A stretch of 64,000 bases of DNA, taken from Limnanthes douglasii subsp. nivea (taxonomy: Eukaryota; Streptophyta; Magnoliopsida; Brassicales; Limnanthaceae). Position numbers and translations under genes: made by a program. This document shows, piece by piece, positions 23,202 to 34,200 of this stretch. Location: the NCBI GenBank assembly GCA_036936605.1, contig JAUPFV010000005.1, positions 232,405,770-232,469,769 of the forward strand, given 5' to 3'. The first letter of the stretch is position 1. Each line of letters begins with the position of its first letter. A model generated the notes under the pieces. The model was not told the DNA's origin. It ran no database searches and saw nothing but the letters and a program-made list of their open reading frames with translations.

Positions 23202-23618
23202 TGTTATTAAAATCACTATGCAATCATCACAAAATGGCTCAAGCACATAACATATATGAAAGAAAGACTTAAATGAACACAGGATTTAACGTGGTTAGAC
23301 AATTGTCTACGTAAACGGGCGCCGCCAAAGAAAAGAGTTTCATTATGATAGAAAAGGTTACAGATTTGAGATTGTGTTTTTGTGTAGTCCTAGTAATCTA
23401 TTTATATGGAATAAATAGATTTACTAGATAATGGTCTTAATGGACCCGTATACATGAGACCAAAAATGACATTACCCATTTTAACTTCACTGTCAATGAC
23501 ACAAAACTTTACCACCGAACACGATACACAATCAAGGCAGAATGACACTATGAGAGACACAAAATTGTACCGCCGAACACGGTACACTATCAAGGCACTA
23601 TTCGACTCATTCATAACA
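23202..23618 (-). repeat. 3' LTR of a Copia copy, same family as the 37.7-kb element
   Basis: On the minus strand it opens TGTTATGAATGAGTCGAATA and closes with the same end as the 37716-41681 element (TGATTTTAATAACA). Shared landmarks are GGCGCCCG, the AACCACGTTAAATC-like segment and GAATGAGTCGAATAGTGC. A TATA-like ATATAAATAG (minus) lies near 23407. Confidence 0.85.
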
Positions 23619-23850
23619 TATCTTCCCCTTGAGGCGAATATCATTTCTTCACTACCAACAAAGAAACTTCTCTTCTTCTGACTCACCAAATGCCCCGAAG
23701 GCATTCACTTTCTACTGCGAACACCGATCCAGTTTAGGCACTCCCTAAACTTTCGAACTGATACTGCATTGGTCATTATATCTGCTGGATTATCGTGTGT
23801 GGACACTTTCTTCACATCAACAATTCTCTTTGATATTATATCAAGAATAT
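23619..23850 (-). mobile_element. Truncated 3' end of Copia RNase H region plus polypurine tract
   Basis: The minus strand reads as the region upstream of the 3' LTR in the 41-kb copy: a polypurine tract CAAGGGGAAGA, then (reading back) the segments encoding NWIGVRSRK-like, VRKFREC-like and ADIMTNAVS-like residues, and VKKVSTHDNPADI. Similarity stops abruptly at about 23850, where GTATACGAGTATACG repeats begin. The rest of the element is absent. Confidence 0.8.
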
Positions 23851-24030
23851 ACGAGTATAGGATAACACTCAATTATAAGTATACGAGTATACGATAACAA
23901 TAACGCTCAAAGTATACGAGTATACGAGTAAAAATATTTTACATACTTATCAATAACGCACAATTATAAGATCACTCAGTTTTTTAGCAAAATAACGCTC
24001 AATTATAAGTATACGAATAAGTATACGAGT
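23850..24030. repeat. Short tandem repeats of GTATACGAGTATACG and AACRCTCAATTATAA
   Basis: The words GTATACGAGTATACGA, CAATAACGCTCAATTATAAG and GAGTAAAAATATTTTA each occur two or more times in interleaved order. It begins exactly where the truncated Copia end stops. Confidence 0.75.
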
Positions 24031-25041
24031 AAAAATATTTTATTATAATATGATATTATTACATATAAAAATATATTTAAAAATAAATCTTAATGTATCT
24101 TAATATATAATTCTTAAAAGATATTTAAAATAAAATAAAATATGACAAAACCAAATTTAATATCTTAAATATATTTTAAAAGTTACATAAACTTAAATAC
24201 AAAAATTATAAAAATATATTTTTGAAAAATAGATGAAAATAAATAAAATTTGTTATATAAAATATATTTTTAACACATATTAATAAATTATTTTAAAAGA
24301 TATTTAAAAAATAAAATATAACAAAATCAATTAATAAATAAAAGAAATTTCAAAAGATGCATGAAAATAAAATGTATAAAATATATTTTTGAAAAGTAGA
24401 TGAAAATAAATTCAAAAAGTTTATATAAAAAAATATTTTTTAAATACATATAGATAAAATCAAAAACTTTATTTGAAAAAATATAAAATTAAAATCAAAA
24501 TTGTAATATTATTTTATTTTTTAAAAACTAACAAATATTTCAATATATATTGTAAAATTATTTTAAAAAATATAAAAATAATAAAATTAGTAATTAAGAA
24601 TTATTTTTAAAAATATAAAAAAAAATTGTTATTTAAAATATACTTTGGAAAATAATTAAAAAGATATGATTTCACTAAATAAAACTTTGTTATCTAAAAC
24701 TAAGTAAATGTATTTTCACTTTCCGCGTTTTAAGATTAAAATAAATATAAAATCTCAAAAGAAAAGAAAAAATATATACAAACCTTGAAAAAATAAATTG
24801 GTGAAACTTGTATCGGATCATGTTCTTCTTTTTCCCCTCTTATTTAATTTTATTTTTATAAATCAAAGTTGAAGATAAAACATAATTAATTAGAAAGATT
24901 AAACCAATATAAAATCAAAACAAATTATGGCAACAAAATTAAGAATACTTACACAATCAATCGAGTTCTAATCTTCTAAAGATGTTCAAGACAACGTCCA
25001 ACCATTTATAAATATCAACTTAAAATTTTCTTTTAAAATAT
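24031..25041. other. Extremely AT-rich DNA with AAATATATTTTTGAAAA-like words
   Basis: Near-continuous A/T sequence where TATAAAATATATTTTTGAAA and ATGAAAATAAA recur loosely (24160-24440). No gene seen. Confidence 0.5.
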
Positions 25042-25880
25042 GGGTGAAGCTATTTCCCCCATAAAATTTATTATTTCCTCCATCATTCCTAAAAAACCCC
25101 ATCATGTTATTTCCTCCATAATGGAAAATCCTAATTTATCCTTATTTTAATTTTACACCAAAAACCCAAATTTCTCCAATAACTATCCACCTTCGCCTCT
25201 TTTCTTCTAACCCTAAAAAACCCTAGTCACCAAACAATTTTGAAGTAGTTTCTGCAGTTCCAAAAATAAAAATCTATGGTTAATCTTATTTTTATTTTAA
25301 ATATATGGGTTGACATATCGAATAAAATCTCTTTTTAAATCTATGATTTTTTTGCATAATGAGTTATAGGAACTCTATATGCTGAAAAAAAAAACTTGTT
25401 CATCGTTTAATCGAGTTCCTGCATATCGAGTTACTAGTTTAATCGTTTTTTAATATCGATTTCTGGTTTAATTGTTTCTTTCCTATATACTGAGTTCAAA
25501 ATATAGATTTTTTGTGGTTTGATTAGTGTATGTTGATTGAGTTCTTTTTTAAATATTATATGTTTTTTAAAAAATATGGAGTGGTTGTCTCAGAACTACA
25601 TGTTTTCTTTTAAAAAAACATGTAATTTTGTGACTAATCTTAAAAATAATTGAGTTTCTATGTTTTTTAGGGTTTAATTTTAGAAGTTAAATCATATATG
25701 TTGACTTAATTTATCTTAATGATGTGTTTGTTGTAATAAGGGTTTGATAGTGGATAGTGACATCAAATTATAAATTAGAAAGTAAACAAAGGACAAAAAG
25801 GTAAAAACAATTGTTCAATGTTTTATTAAAAATTTGAAATGGAGGAAATAATAGATGTTATGGAGGAAATAACTCCACCC
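25042..25880. mobile_element. Mutator-like non-autonomous element, 839 bp with 9-bp target duplication
   Basis: The left terminus reads GGGTGAAGCTATTTCCCCCA and the right terminus, reverse-complemented, reads GGGTGGAGTTATTTCCTCCA. Both continue TAAMATYTATTATTTCCTCC, giving inverted repeats of about 45 bp. The flanks carry a perfect 9-bp direct repeat TTAAAATAT at 25033-25041 and 25881-25889, the length typical of Mutator-like elements. The interior has no transposase. Near 25200-25235 it contains CTAACCCTAAAAAACCCTAG, a wording common in plant 5' UTRs, so a captured gene leader (Pack-MULE-like) is possible. Confidence 0.8.
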
Positions 25881-26254
25881 TTAAAATATTCAAGATTTTT
25901 AACTCAAAATTTTCTTTAAAAACAGCGATAATCCAAGATTTTTAAATTAATGTCTCCACCGTTATTTGAGACTTTTAATTTAAAAAGGTTCTATAAAATA
26001 GTTAAAATTTTCTTCCAGACTTTAAATTTAAAGCATTCCTAAAAACAATTATTATCTTAAATTTTTACTTTAATATTATTTAAATAAGTATTACCTTAAA
26101 AGAAATTATAAAATATATATTTTAGTTCCACCACTGCTCATATCATCTCTGCAATGTCAAACCAGGTTCTAACTTTAATCGATTTTAAAAAAATGGTTGG
26201 TAAAAAAATATAAAAAATATACTACTTTTTTAATTTTTCTATATCTAAAAGTTT

Positions 26255-26700
26255 AGACTTAGTTTGTTTAATTTGGACATTGAAATTTTTTGAGTTTTTT
26301 ATTTATTTAGTATTTTCAAAATGATTTCCGGAATGTTTTAATAAGTTAAAAAAATAATTATACCATGATATATACTTTTTTTAGATTTATAAATAGACAC
26401 TTAGTTTGTTTGATTTGGACACCAAAAATTTTAAGTTTTTTTATTAAGTATTCTCGAAACAATTTTTGGAATATTTTAGTAAGTAATATATATATATACA
26501 GAGAGACTTGGTTTGTGTGAGTCGAAATTTTTGAGTTTTTTTAATTAAGTTTTTCGAAAACAATTTTTGCAACATTTTAGTAAGTAACAAAAATAAATAA
26601 ATTATACCATGATTTATAGTTTTTTGAGATCTATAAATAGAGATTTGTTTTGTTTGATTTGGACACCAAAATTTATTGAGCATTATTTTATTAAGTAATC
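26255..26700. repeat. Tandem array of about four units of about 125-145 bp
   Basis: Units begin near 26261, 26402, 26508 and 26646 with TTTGTTTGATTTGGACACC or a variant. Each continues with TTTTGAGTTTTTTTAATTAAG, CGAAACAATTTTTGGAA and ATTTTAGTAAGTAA; two units add AAATTATACCATGATWTATA. Units differ in length by small indels. Confidence 0.75.
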
Positions 26701-27960
26701 TAAATCTCTACAATATAAATATTAATTTAATTTGTCGTAAATAAAAATTAAACAAATAAATTTAGGGGATCAATAATATCGTGTGTTGTTTAAGTAAAAT
26801 GTAAATTATTTATTCTACTAAAAATTTAAGTTTTTCGGAAATGAGACCAATTTTAATTTAAAATATATATATTTTAAATTTAAATATATTATATATTATA
26901 TATTATGTATGATTTTATTAATTATTTTAATTTTATAATTTATATTTATAAAGAAAATATAATATATTAATATGAAAATTATTTAATTTGATATATATAA
27001 CTTTAATATAAATATATATTAAATAATAATGAAGAGATATTAAAATATATGGTAGGATATTATAAACAGTAGAATGATCTCGAAGAGAGAGAAATATGGT
27101 GATATATGTTGAAAGATGAAATATGCTCTATTTTGTGGAGTGAGAATTTTTGCATAATTATTTAGGGATTATGTTAGATGTGGCTCACGTTTGAAAAATA
27201 TGAGATATGTCCACCCGTCTGGGTGGTCTTAAATGTTGGACCATCAGCTAATAACAAGCTTATATAAGCGTGTAATCAGAATATACGGTGCCAAAACTTT
27301 ATTAGTGTTAAAATAATATTAAAATTATTAAATAAATTATTTAGTAGTAATAAAATTGAATAGTAATAATATAAATAGTATAATAGTAATAAAAGAATTA
27401 ACAGTTATAAAATTTTAATATTATTAAATTTAATATTTTTTATAAAAAAGTGTTTAGTATCATTTAAGACAAAAAAAAAATAGTATCATCCACCTACTAT
27501 CCATATAGTCATATATTTCTGAGATAGACCCATTTCACTCAAATGTTTACCATCTAAGGCACAATAATATCCTAAATACTTTAGTTAATTACCTTAAACG
27601 TTTTCTATTTTTCAGTTCAAGTTTTTTTCCTGTTATTTCTCTCTCTATTTTACAATAGTTTTACGATATCTACAATACTCTAAATTCTTTTTTTTATTTG
27701 TTTCGTATGATTTTGATTGTGTTATTATTTTATTTCGACGTTTTATTTTGGATTTATGTTTAGGTAAGTCGATTTTCCTGTTTAGGTAACTCGATTTTTT
27801 ATTGTGTTTTTTATTTCTCAATAAGTACTCGATTTCTATTTTCTTCGTGAGTTTTGGTATTCATCTGAAAACAGTAAGTTTTTTTATCGTTTTTAGTGTA
27901 TTTTTGTGTTTCTGGAAAATTTGGTTTGAGAAAAGATTTACAGCTTAAACAAAGAAGATA
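26701..27960. other. AT-rich DNA, no gene seen
   Basis: Contains runs of TATATA near 26865-27020 and a short pair of GTTTAGGTAASTCGATTTT words at 27760-27800. No coding pattern. Confidence 0.45.
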
Positions 27961-27964
27961 AAGT

Positions 27965-29370
27965 TTGGAAGATGTGAAACGTGTTTACTTTAAGTACTGA
28001 TAGGTGCGAAACATGTTTATTCTTTGTACTAATAGGTTCAAAACCTGTGTCATATTATATGCGAAACATTTGTTTTTTTTGTACTGAGAGATGCGAAATG
28101 TGTGTATTCTTTGTACAAATAGAAACCAGTGTAAAATATATATTTTTTTAAAATCAAAACATATCATGAATGGATCTAGTTTTTTTTTTAAACAAAATCA
28201 ATGATATTTTCCGATTTTTTTTCCTAGTTACGGCTTAAAATATACAAACTTTTAAATTTTTAATCTTTATAGTGTAAACGAAGAAGACGACTGTTACCAC
28301 GAAGATGCGAAACATTAAAAAAATTATACTACTAGATGCAAAACCAGATAACTATGATAGATGCTAGATGCGAAAACAGACTAACTATGATAGATGAGAA
28401 ACCATGTCAATTATGATAGATGCTAGATGTTATATGTTAGATGCGAAATCATGCATATGATAGATGCAAAACCATATAATGAGAAACCAGTGTAAAACAT
28501 ATGTATTTTTTAAACAAATTCAAAACATATCATGAATGAATCTAGCTTTATTCTTCTTTAAAAAACAAAACCAATGGTATTTTCATATATTTTTCCGAGT
28601 TACGGTTTAAAATATACGGACTTTTAAATTTTTAATTTTTACACTGGAAACGAAGAAGATGATTGTTACGAAAAAGATACGAAACTTTCTTTTTTCAGAT
28701 GCGAAACCTTTAACTTTTGTACTAGTAGATGCAAAACCAGGAAACTATACTAGATACCATATACGAAACCAGACCAACTATGATAGATGAGAAATGATGC
28801 CAACTATGATAGATGCTAGATGAGAAACCAAGAATATAATCGATGCGAAACCATATAATGAGAAACCAGTGTAATATATATTTTTTTGAAAACAAATTCA
28901 AAACATATCATGAACTTATCTAGTTTTATTCGTCTTAAAAAACAAAACCAATAGTATTTTCAATTTTTTTTCTAAGTTACTGTTTAAAAGATTTAGACTT
29001 TTTGAAGACGACTGTTACGAAGAAGATGTAAAACCCTTTTTTCTAGATGCGTAAACTTATTAACTTTTGTACTATGATATGCAAAACGAGACAACTATGA
29101 TATATGCTAGATGTGAAACCAGATTAACTATGATAGATGAGAAATGAGACCAACTATGATAGATGCTAGATGTTAGATGTGAAAACAGGCATGTGAAACC
29201 ATATAATGAGAAACCAATGTAAAATATATATTTTTAACACAATGTTCAAAACATATCATGAATGGATCTATTTTTGTTCGTTTAAAAAAAACAAAACCAA
29301 TGGTATTATCGGATTTTTTTTTTCGAATTACGGTTTAAAAGATATGAACGTTTAAAATTTTAAATTAAAA
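27965..29370. repeat. Satellite-like array of about 350-380 bp units with GATGCTAGATGCGAAAC subrepeats
   Basis: GAAACCAGTGTAAAA marks unit starts at about 28122, 28483, 28862 and 29210 (spacing 361, 379 and 348). Each unit runs through CAAAACATATCATGAATGGA, TTACGGTTTAAAATATA and GAAGAAGACGACTGTTACGA, then a short-period tract of CTATGATAGATGCTAGATG and ATGCGAAACCA words. The fourth unit is cut off near 29370. A lead-in tract (27965-28121) repeats ATGCGAAAC...TTTGTACTRATAG. No open frame spans a unit. Confidence 0.85.
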
Positions 29371-29796
29371 AAAAATAAAAGAAGGAGAATGTTTACACGT
29401 GTTTGCTCACTTTATATGTAAGGGTATTTTAGGTATAAAGTTTTTTAAATTTGTTGGGCTTTTATCCGTAATAGATTTTTGGATTGGAGACCGTAAGTCT
29501 CCCTAAAAGTAAATTCGAAACATATCATTAAAATCACTTGTTTGATTCATTTCCTAAAAATAAATACAATGGGTGTTTCAATTTTTATAGTTATAATTAA
29601 AATATATGGATTTTTAGAATAAATAGATAGTATTTTTAGGTAACGTATCTATCTATATATATATTTAAATCTCATAATATATTTTTTGTATCGAATATAA
29701 ATAATGATCTTATTTAATATCAAATGTTAAATTTTATTTAATATTTATTTTATGAAAATTATATTAATATGTAAAAATAATAATAGGCATGTTTGT

Positions 29797-30335
29797 GAAG
29801 ATGAGACTACCCGCACCTGGACAGAAAGACCCTATGAAGCTTCACTGTTCTCTCGAAATGTTTTTGGCCTTTTCCTGTGCCACTTAGGTGGAAGGCAAAA
29901 ATTCCACTCTTTCGTGCGGCCAGAGCCATCAATATGATATAATTTTGGATAAGAGCTAGGATTCTATTTTTTTTGTTATGCCCTACGAGCCAAGGGACTG
30001 TCTCGTGTACACAGTTTTTATGAGGCATAGGCCTCCCAAAAGGTAACTAAGGTGTGCAAAGGTTTCCTTGGGTCGAACAAATATTGGCCTTTCAGTGTAA
30101 AGGCCGAAGGGAGCTTGACTTTTAAGACCTACATGTCGAGCAAGGACGAAAGTTGGCCTTACTGATCTGACGGTGCCGAGTGGAAGTGTCGTCGCTCAGT
30201 GGATAAAGTTTACTCTAGGGATAAAAAGATGATCTTCCCTAAGTGCTCATATCACCGGGAAGGTTTGGCACCTTAATATTGGATCTCCGCCACCAGGGGT
30301 TGTAGTATGTTCCAAAGGTTGGGTTGTTCGCCCAC
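29797..30335 (+). pseudogene. Chloroplast 23S rRNA fragment (3' domain) in nuclear DNA
   Basis: Landmarks of bacterial-type large-subunit rRNA appear in order: GATGAGACTACCCGCACCTG, GACAGAAAGACCCTATGAAG, AGGCCTCCCAAAAGGTAAC, GTGCAAAGGTTTCC, GACGGTGCCGAGTGGAAG, TACTCTAGGGATAA, GATCTTCCCTAAG and GTAGTATGTTCCAA. The wording is that of plant chloroplast 23S. It starts and ends abruptly and carries many C-to-T and G-to-A changes (for example GGGATAAAAAG where GGGATAACAGG is invariant), so it is not functional. Confidence 0.9.
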
Positions 30336-30736
30336 TATTTGAAAACGATTGACCTATTTACTTCTATGGTACAATCTTGTTCCCGTTGATCCTCCTTTCT
30401 TCTCGGTCTACAGTGACGAAATGTAGGCCTGTTACCAATAGTTAATCACGGAAGAAAGAACTCACTAAGCTGAGATCACTAACTAATACTAATCTAATAG
30501 AAATAATTGTATTTTATGTATACTTATGTATACTTTCCCTTCTCATTTTGCTACTGCGGGCTTTACGCAATTTATCGGGTCATATAGATATCCCTTCAAC
30601 ACAACATAGGTCGTCGAGAGGATGTCGGAGACCCACCAAAGCACGAAAGTCTGGATCTTTCAGAAAATGAATTCATATTCTAAGATTGTATAACTGTATG
30701 GATAAGCTCACACTAACCTGTCAATTTGGATCCATT
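30336..30736 (+). pseudogene. Chloroplast inverted-repeat spacer fragment (rps12-trnV region)
   Basis: The stretch TTAATCACGGAAGAAAGAAC, CTCACTAAGCTGAGATCAC, TATCCCTTCAACACAACATA and GGATAAGCTCACACTAACC is wording I associate with the non-coding chloroplast segment between rps12/rps7 and trnV-GAC. That location is from memory of chloroplast genomes and needs an alignment. It lies between the 23S and 16S pieces, unlike the native order. Confidence 0.65.
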
Positions 30737-31275
30737 CGGGACAAAGGGTAGCGATCCCGCGAGGGTGAGCTTACTGCAAAAACTCGTTCTCAATTCAGAT
30801 TGCATGTTGCAAGTTTCCTACTTGAAGCCGGAATCGCTAGTTATCGTTGGTCAGCCATGCGACGGTGAATTTGTCCCCGATTTTTGTATGCATTTTATGT
30901 CACACTATGGGAGCTGGTCATGCCCAAATTCGTTACCTTAACCACAAGGAGGAGGATACCGAAGACACGGCTAGTGACTAGAGTGAAGTCGTAACAAGGT
31001 AGCCATAATGGAATGTGCGACATGATCACCTCATTTTCAATGAGAGCTAATGGTTGTTGGGTTTTTTGGTTTGACATTGTTTCACACCAAAAAAAAAGCG
31101 AGCTACATCTCATTAAACTTGGAGATGGAATTTTAATTTTTTTCGTTGGTGAAGTAAGACCTAGCCTATGAACTTAGTATCCTAGGTCAGAACAAATTGA
31201 TAGGATCCTATTTTACGCCCTCATGTCTCCACACATGAGAGACATGGGGGCGTAAAAAATAAAGAGAGGGATGTG
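30737..31275 (+). pseudogene. Chloroplast 16S rRNA 3' end plus 16S-trnI spacer
   Basis: It starts GGGACAAAGGGTAGCGATCC. It then follows chloroplast 16S through AAGCCGGAATCGCTAGT, GTCACACTATGGGAGCTGG, GAGTGAAGTCGTAACAAGG and the anti-Shine-Dalgarno end (GATCACCTCATTTTC, where GATCACCTCCTTT is native). From about 31035 it continues into spacer wording (TTGGAGATGGAA, GGTGAAGTAAGACC, GACATGGGGGCG). The 1400-loop segment GTACACACCGCCC is missing by a small internal deletion near 30885-30895. Transition mutations are frequent. Confidence 0.9.
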
Positions 31276-31285
31276 TTTTCTCTTG

Positions 31286-34200
31286 ATTCGGTCGTCACTA
31301 GCATTGACATTGATATTATTAATAAAAAAACCTTTAGTCTTGTTAACGAAGGACATTTTTAGAAATAATGTAATAAAACGAATATAGGAAGGTTTTGTAG
31401 GTGAAATGTATGAAGGGAGGATATTATTCGATAAAGAAGGGAGGATGTTATTTGGTCAAACTCCTATAGAGAATGAGAGGATAAGCTCATTACACTAAAA
31501 ATAAGATATGGGTATTACTCTTCGGGTTAAAATGTAAGAGGGGAGGATATTATCAAATGAGGAATAGGATCCAATAACTTCAAAAAATTGAACGAGGAGC
31601 AGTATGACGTATAAATCTCATGTACGGTATCGTAGGTGACAGTAATGGTGACTTATCCGTCAACGTTTCCACTATCACCTTAAAAGATTGAACTCTGCAT
31701 TATGTAAAATTGTCATAATAAGATTAACTTTTAATAAAAAAATATTTTAAAAAATATATATAAACATTCGATGAGATTGAGATCCTACCATAAAAACCCA
31801 GAATATGAATGTAGTATGGACACTTTCCCATTCTCAACTCTTTTTATTTTAAACCAACCACCAAAAATTATTTTATAAAAATACAAAATAGTTTCACTAT
31901 TTATTATTTATTTTTGTTACATATTGGTGAGTATAAAACGGTGGAAAATTGAATAGGGAAAGTAGATGGATTTAAGATTTTAGAGATAAAAAAAATGTAT
32001 AAAAATAAATTGTATATGAATTGATTTGCATATTGTTTTATTTGATGAATTGTTTTCTTTTATTTATGGAAAATATGATCGTTATATTGTATTAATTGTT
32101 TACTTAATTATATAAAATCGTACATTAATATATAAATATATTAATGAATGGTAAAACATAACTTTAAATAGCATTAATGATGTTGTAATTGATTGGTCAT
32201 TTTTAAAAGTTTATTTGAGTTGAAGGGACTTTTGGACAAATGATGTTTTGTTCATTGAACTTTATTTCAGGATCTTCATACAAATGATGCTTCGGTTATG
32301 GACCTTCGGCCAAACGGGTAAAATATGTCATAATCATCATCTTTCATAGTCTTTGCGAGATAATTAATGTAATATTATCTTAGTTAAGTTCAACAATCTT
32401 GAGCGGTTTGTTTTATAAGTGTTTGTCGAAGCTTGACGAGTGTCTTCCATATTATCTCTCATGTTTATTGTTGGATTTATATTTCCAACGTATACCAAGT
32501 AGTATTGTAACTTGTTTTACTGGACTTTATAAAGTCTTTAAATACCTTGGTAGATTGGTTTTTACTCTAACCAAGATAACCTTATAAACTTTTCTAGATT
32601 AACTTGTGTTGACCATGTTCCGACCTAAATTAATAAAAACATTGTCCTAAAAACCTCCATCGAGGAAAAAAACCTATAATTTTCTATGAGAAAAACATTA
32701 CTGGAATAAGTAGCATTATGTTAGAGTTTTGGGCATTACCTCAAATTTTGTTTGTTATTTTTTCTTCAAAACTTATTTTGGAAAAAAAATCATGTTGCGT
32801 GTGGGTATGATGCAGCAGCCCCCCTAGTTCTTTCGAAGTATGTAGGAAGAACTAGAGAAAAAAATCTTCGTTTATGATTTTTGGCTTGTCGGGTAGCCCA
32901 CTAGTTCTTGGTAAAACTGTTGTAGCCAAAGTTGAACTCTTTATTGCTGAATTTTCCTTTTGATCTACGAAGTCACAAAAAAGTTTGAAAAATCAAATAA
33001 AAATGGAAAATGTACCTCCTTATGAAATATTTATATATATGAGATATTATCCCTCATATTATTTGTTTGATACGTCCAATGTTTTTGCTTCATCACCCTT
33101 AACACTTTGAGAAATTATGATCATTTTTTATTTTTGTTACCAGAGCTTTAACATTAGAGTAGGATACTCATTATCAAATGTCTTAGCATGAAGAAATGAA
33201 GTCCTAAGCAACAGAAGAGGGTGTTGAGAGATCTCAGTCTTATCCCTAAAGAATTAAGTGTCTTGATGGTGTAGAAAGATCTCAGTTTATCCTCCGACAA
33301 AACAATTTCGTAGCACGGAAGATGTTGAAGACTATATTTTCATCTAAGAATTATCCTTATTGTAGTTTTTGGGAGAATGAAGTATTGTCAATCTTAAAAC
33401 GTTAAGGAATTTGTGCTTATTTTTTTAAAATGAAAACAAAATATCGATAGACAATAGGCATAGGAAAAATAATTTGAATAAAGCGTGAACATATATTCTT
33501 AATCACTTTGGCTTGGAAGACTTATTTTTATTTAAGTTTGGCTTGTAAGGCTTGTTGATATTGGTTCTCGGCTCGTTAGCCTATTGTACAATAGTGTTTA
33601 ACTCGTAAACCTAATGTAAATTCAATATCGTAACAATAAAAAGTAGAAAATGCAACGTAATTAGCTTGGTAGAGCTGAAGTCGAAACATATGTTGATCAC
33701 TTGGATCATTATGTGTCAACTGTAATGTGTTTTAAAGGTTGTACTGGATGCAAAATAGGCTAGATTGGTGGGGACTTCCTCAAATTTTAAACCACTATAT
33801 TTGAGAAGTATCAAGATGCATTGAGCGGATACTGTCTCATGTAGTACCAAACGGATTGGTGTCGTCAAAGGACAAGCGGGTACTTTGGTGTGCCTCAAAT
33901 TGAAGGTCAGTGTGGCGAAGGTAATGGTGTTCTTGTACTTAATTTTGTATCTATAATGCAAGACAAATAAAATGATGCCAAAGAAAAATATGACTCTTAT
34001 CCATTCATGTTTGTTTGGTTTTGTTTTTTTATTGAGTCCCCGTCACAAGAAATTTTATCATTATTTTTGTTTAGAGCTAAGTTCATGCTTTAAAGAATTT
34101 AATTTATATTTGTCTTTGTTGTAGTTAATAATTGCTTTGTTATTTGTTGATGGTCTAATGTATGCCCTTTTCTCGAAATTCATTTATTATACTCACGATG

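Noticed and set aside
27965..29370. CRISPR-like array
   Set aside because: Units are about 350-380 bp, direct and without unique spacers; this is plant satellite-type DNA.
29752..31113. Open frames inside the chloroplast insertion (for example 29752-29937, 30726-30941, 30895-31113)
   Set aside because: They are accidental frames across rRNA sequence on both strands; the nucleotide landmarks are those of 23S and 16S rRNA.
29797..31275. Mitochondrial or bacterial origin of the rRNA pieces
   Set aside because: The spacer after the 16S end and the spacing of landmarks match chloroplast wording; bacterial DNA would not sit among plant retroelements. An alignment would settle it.
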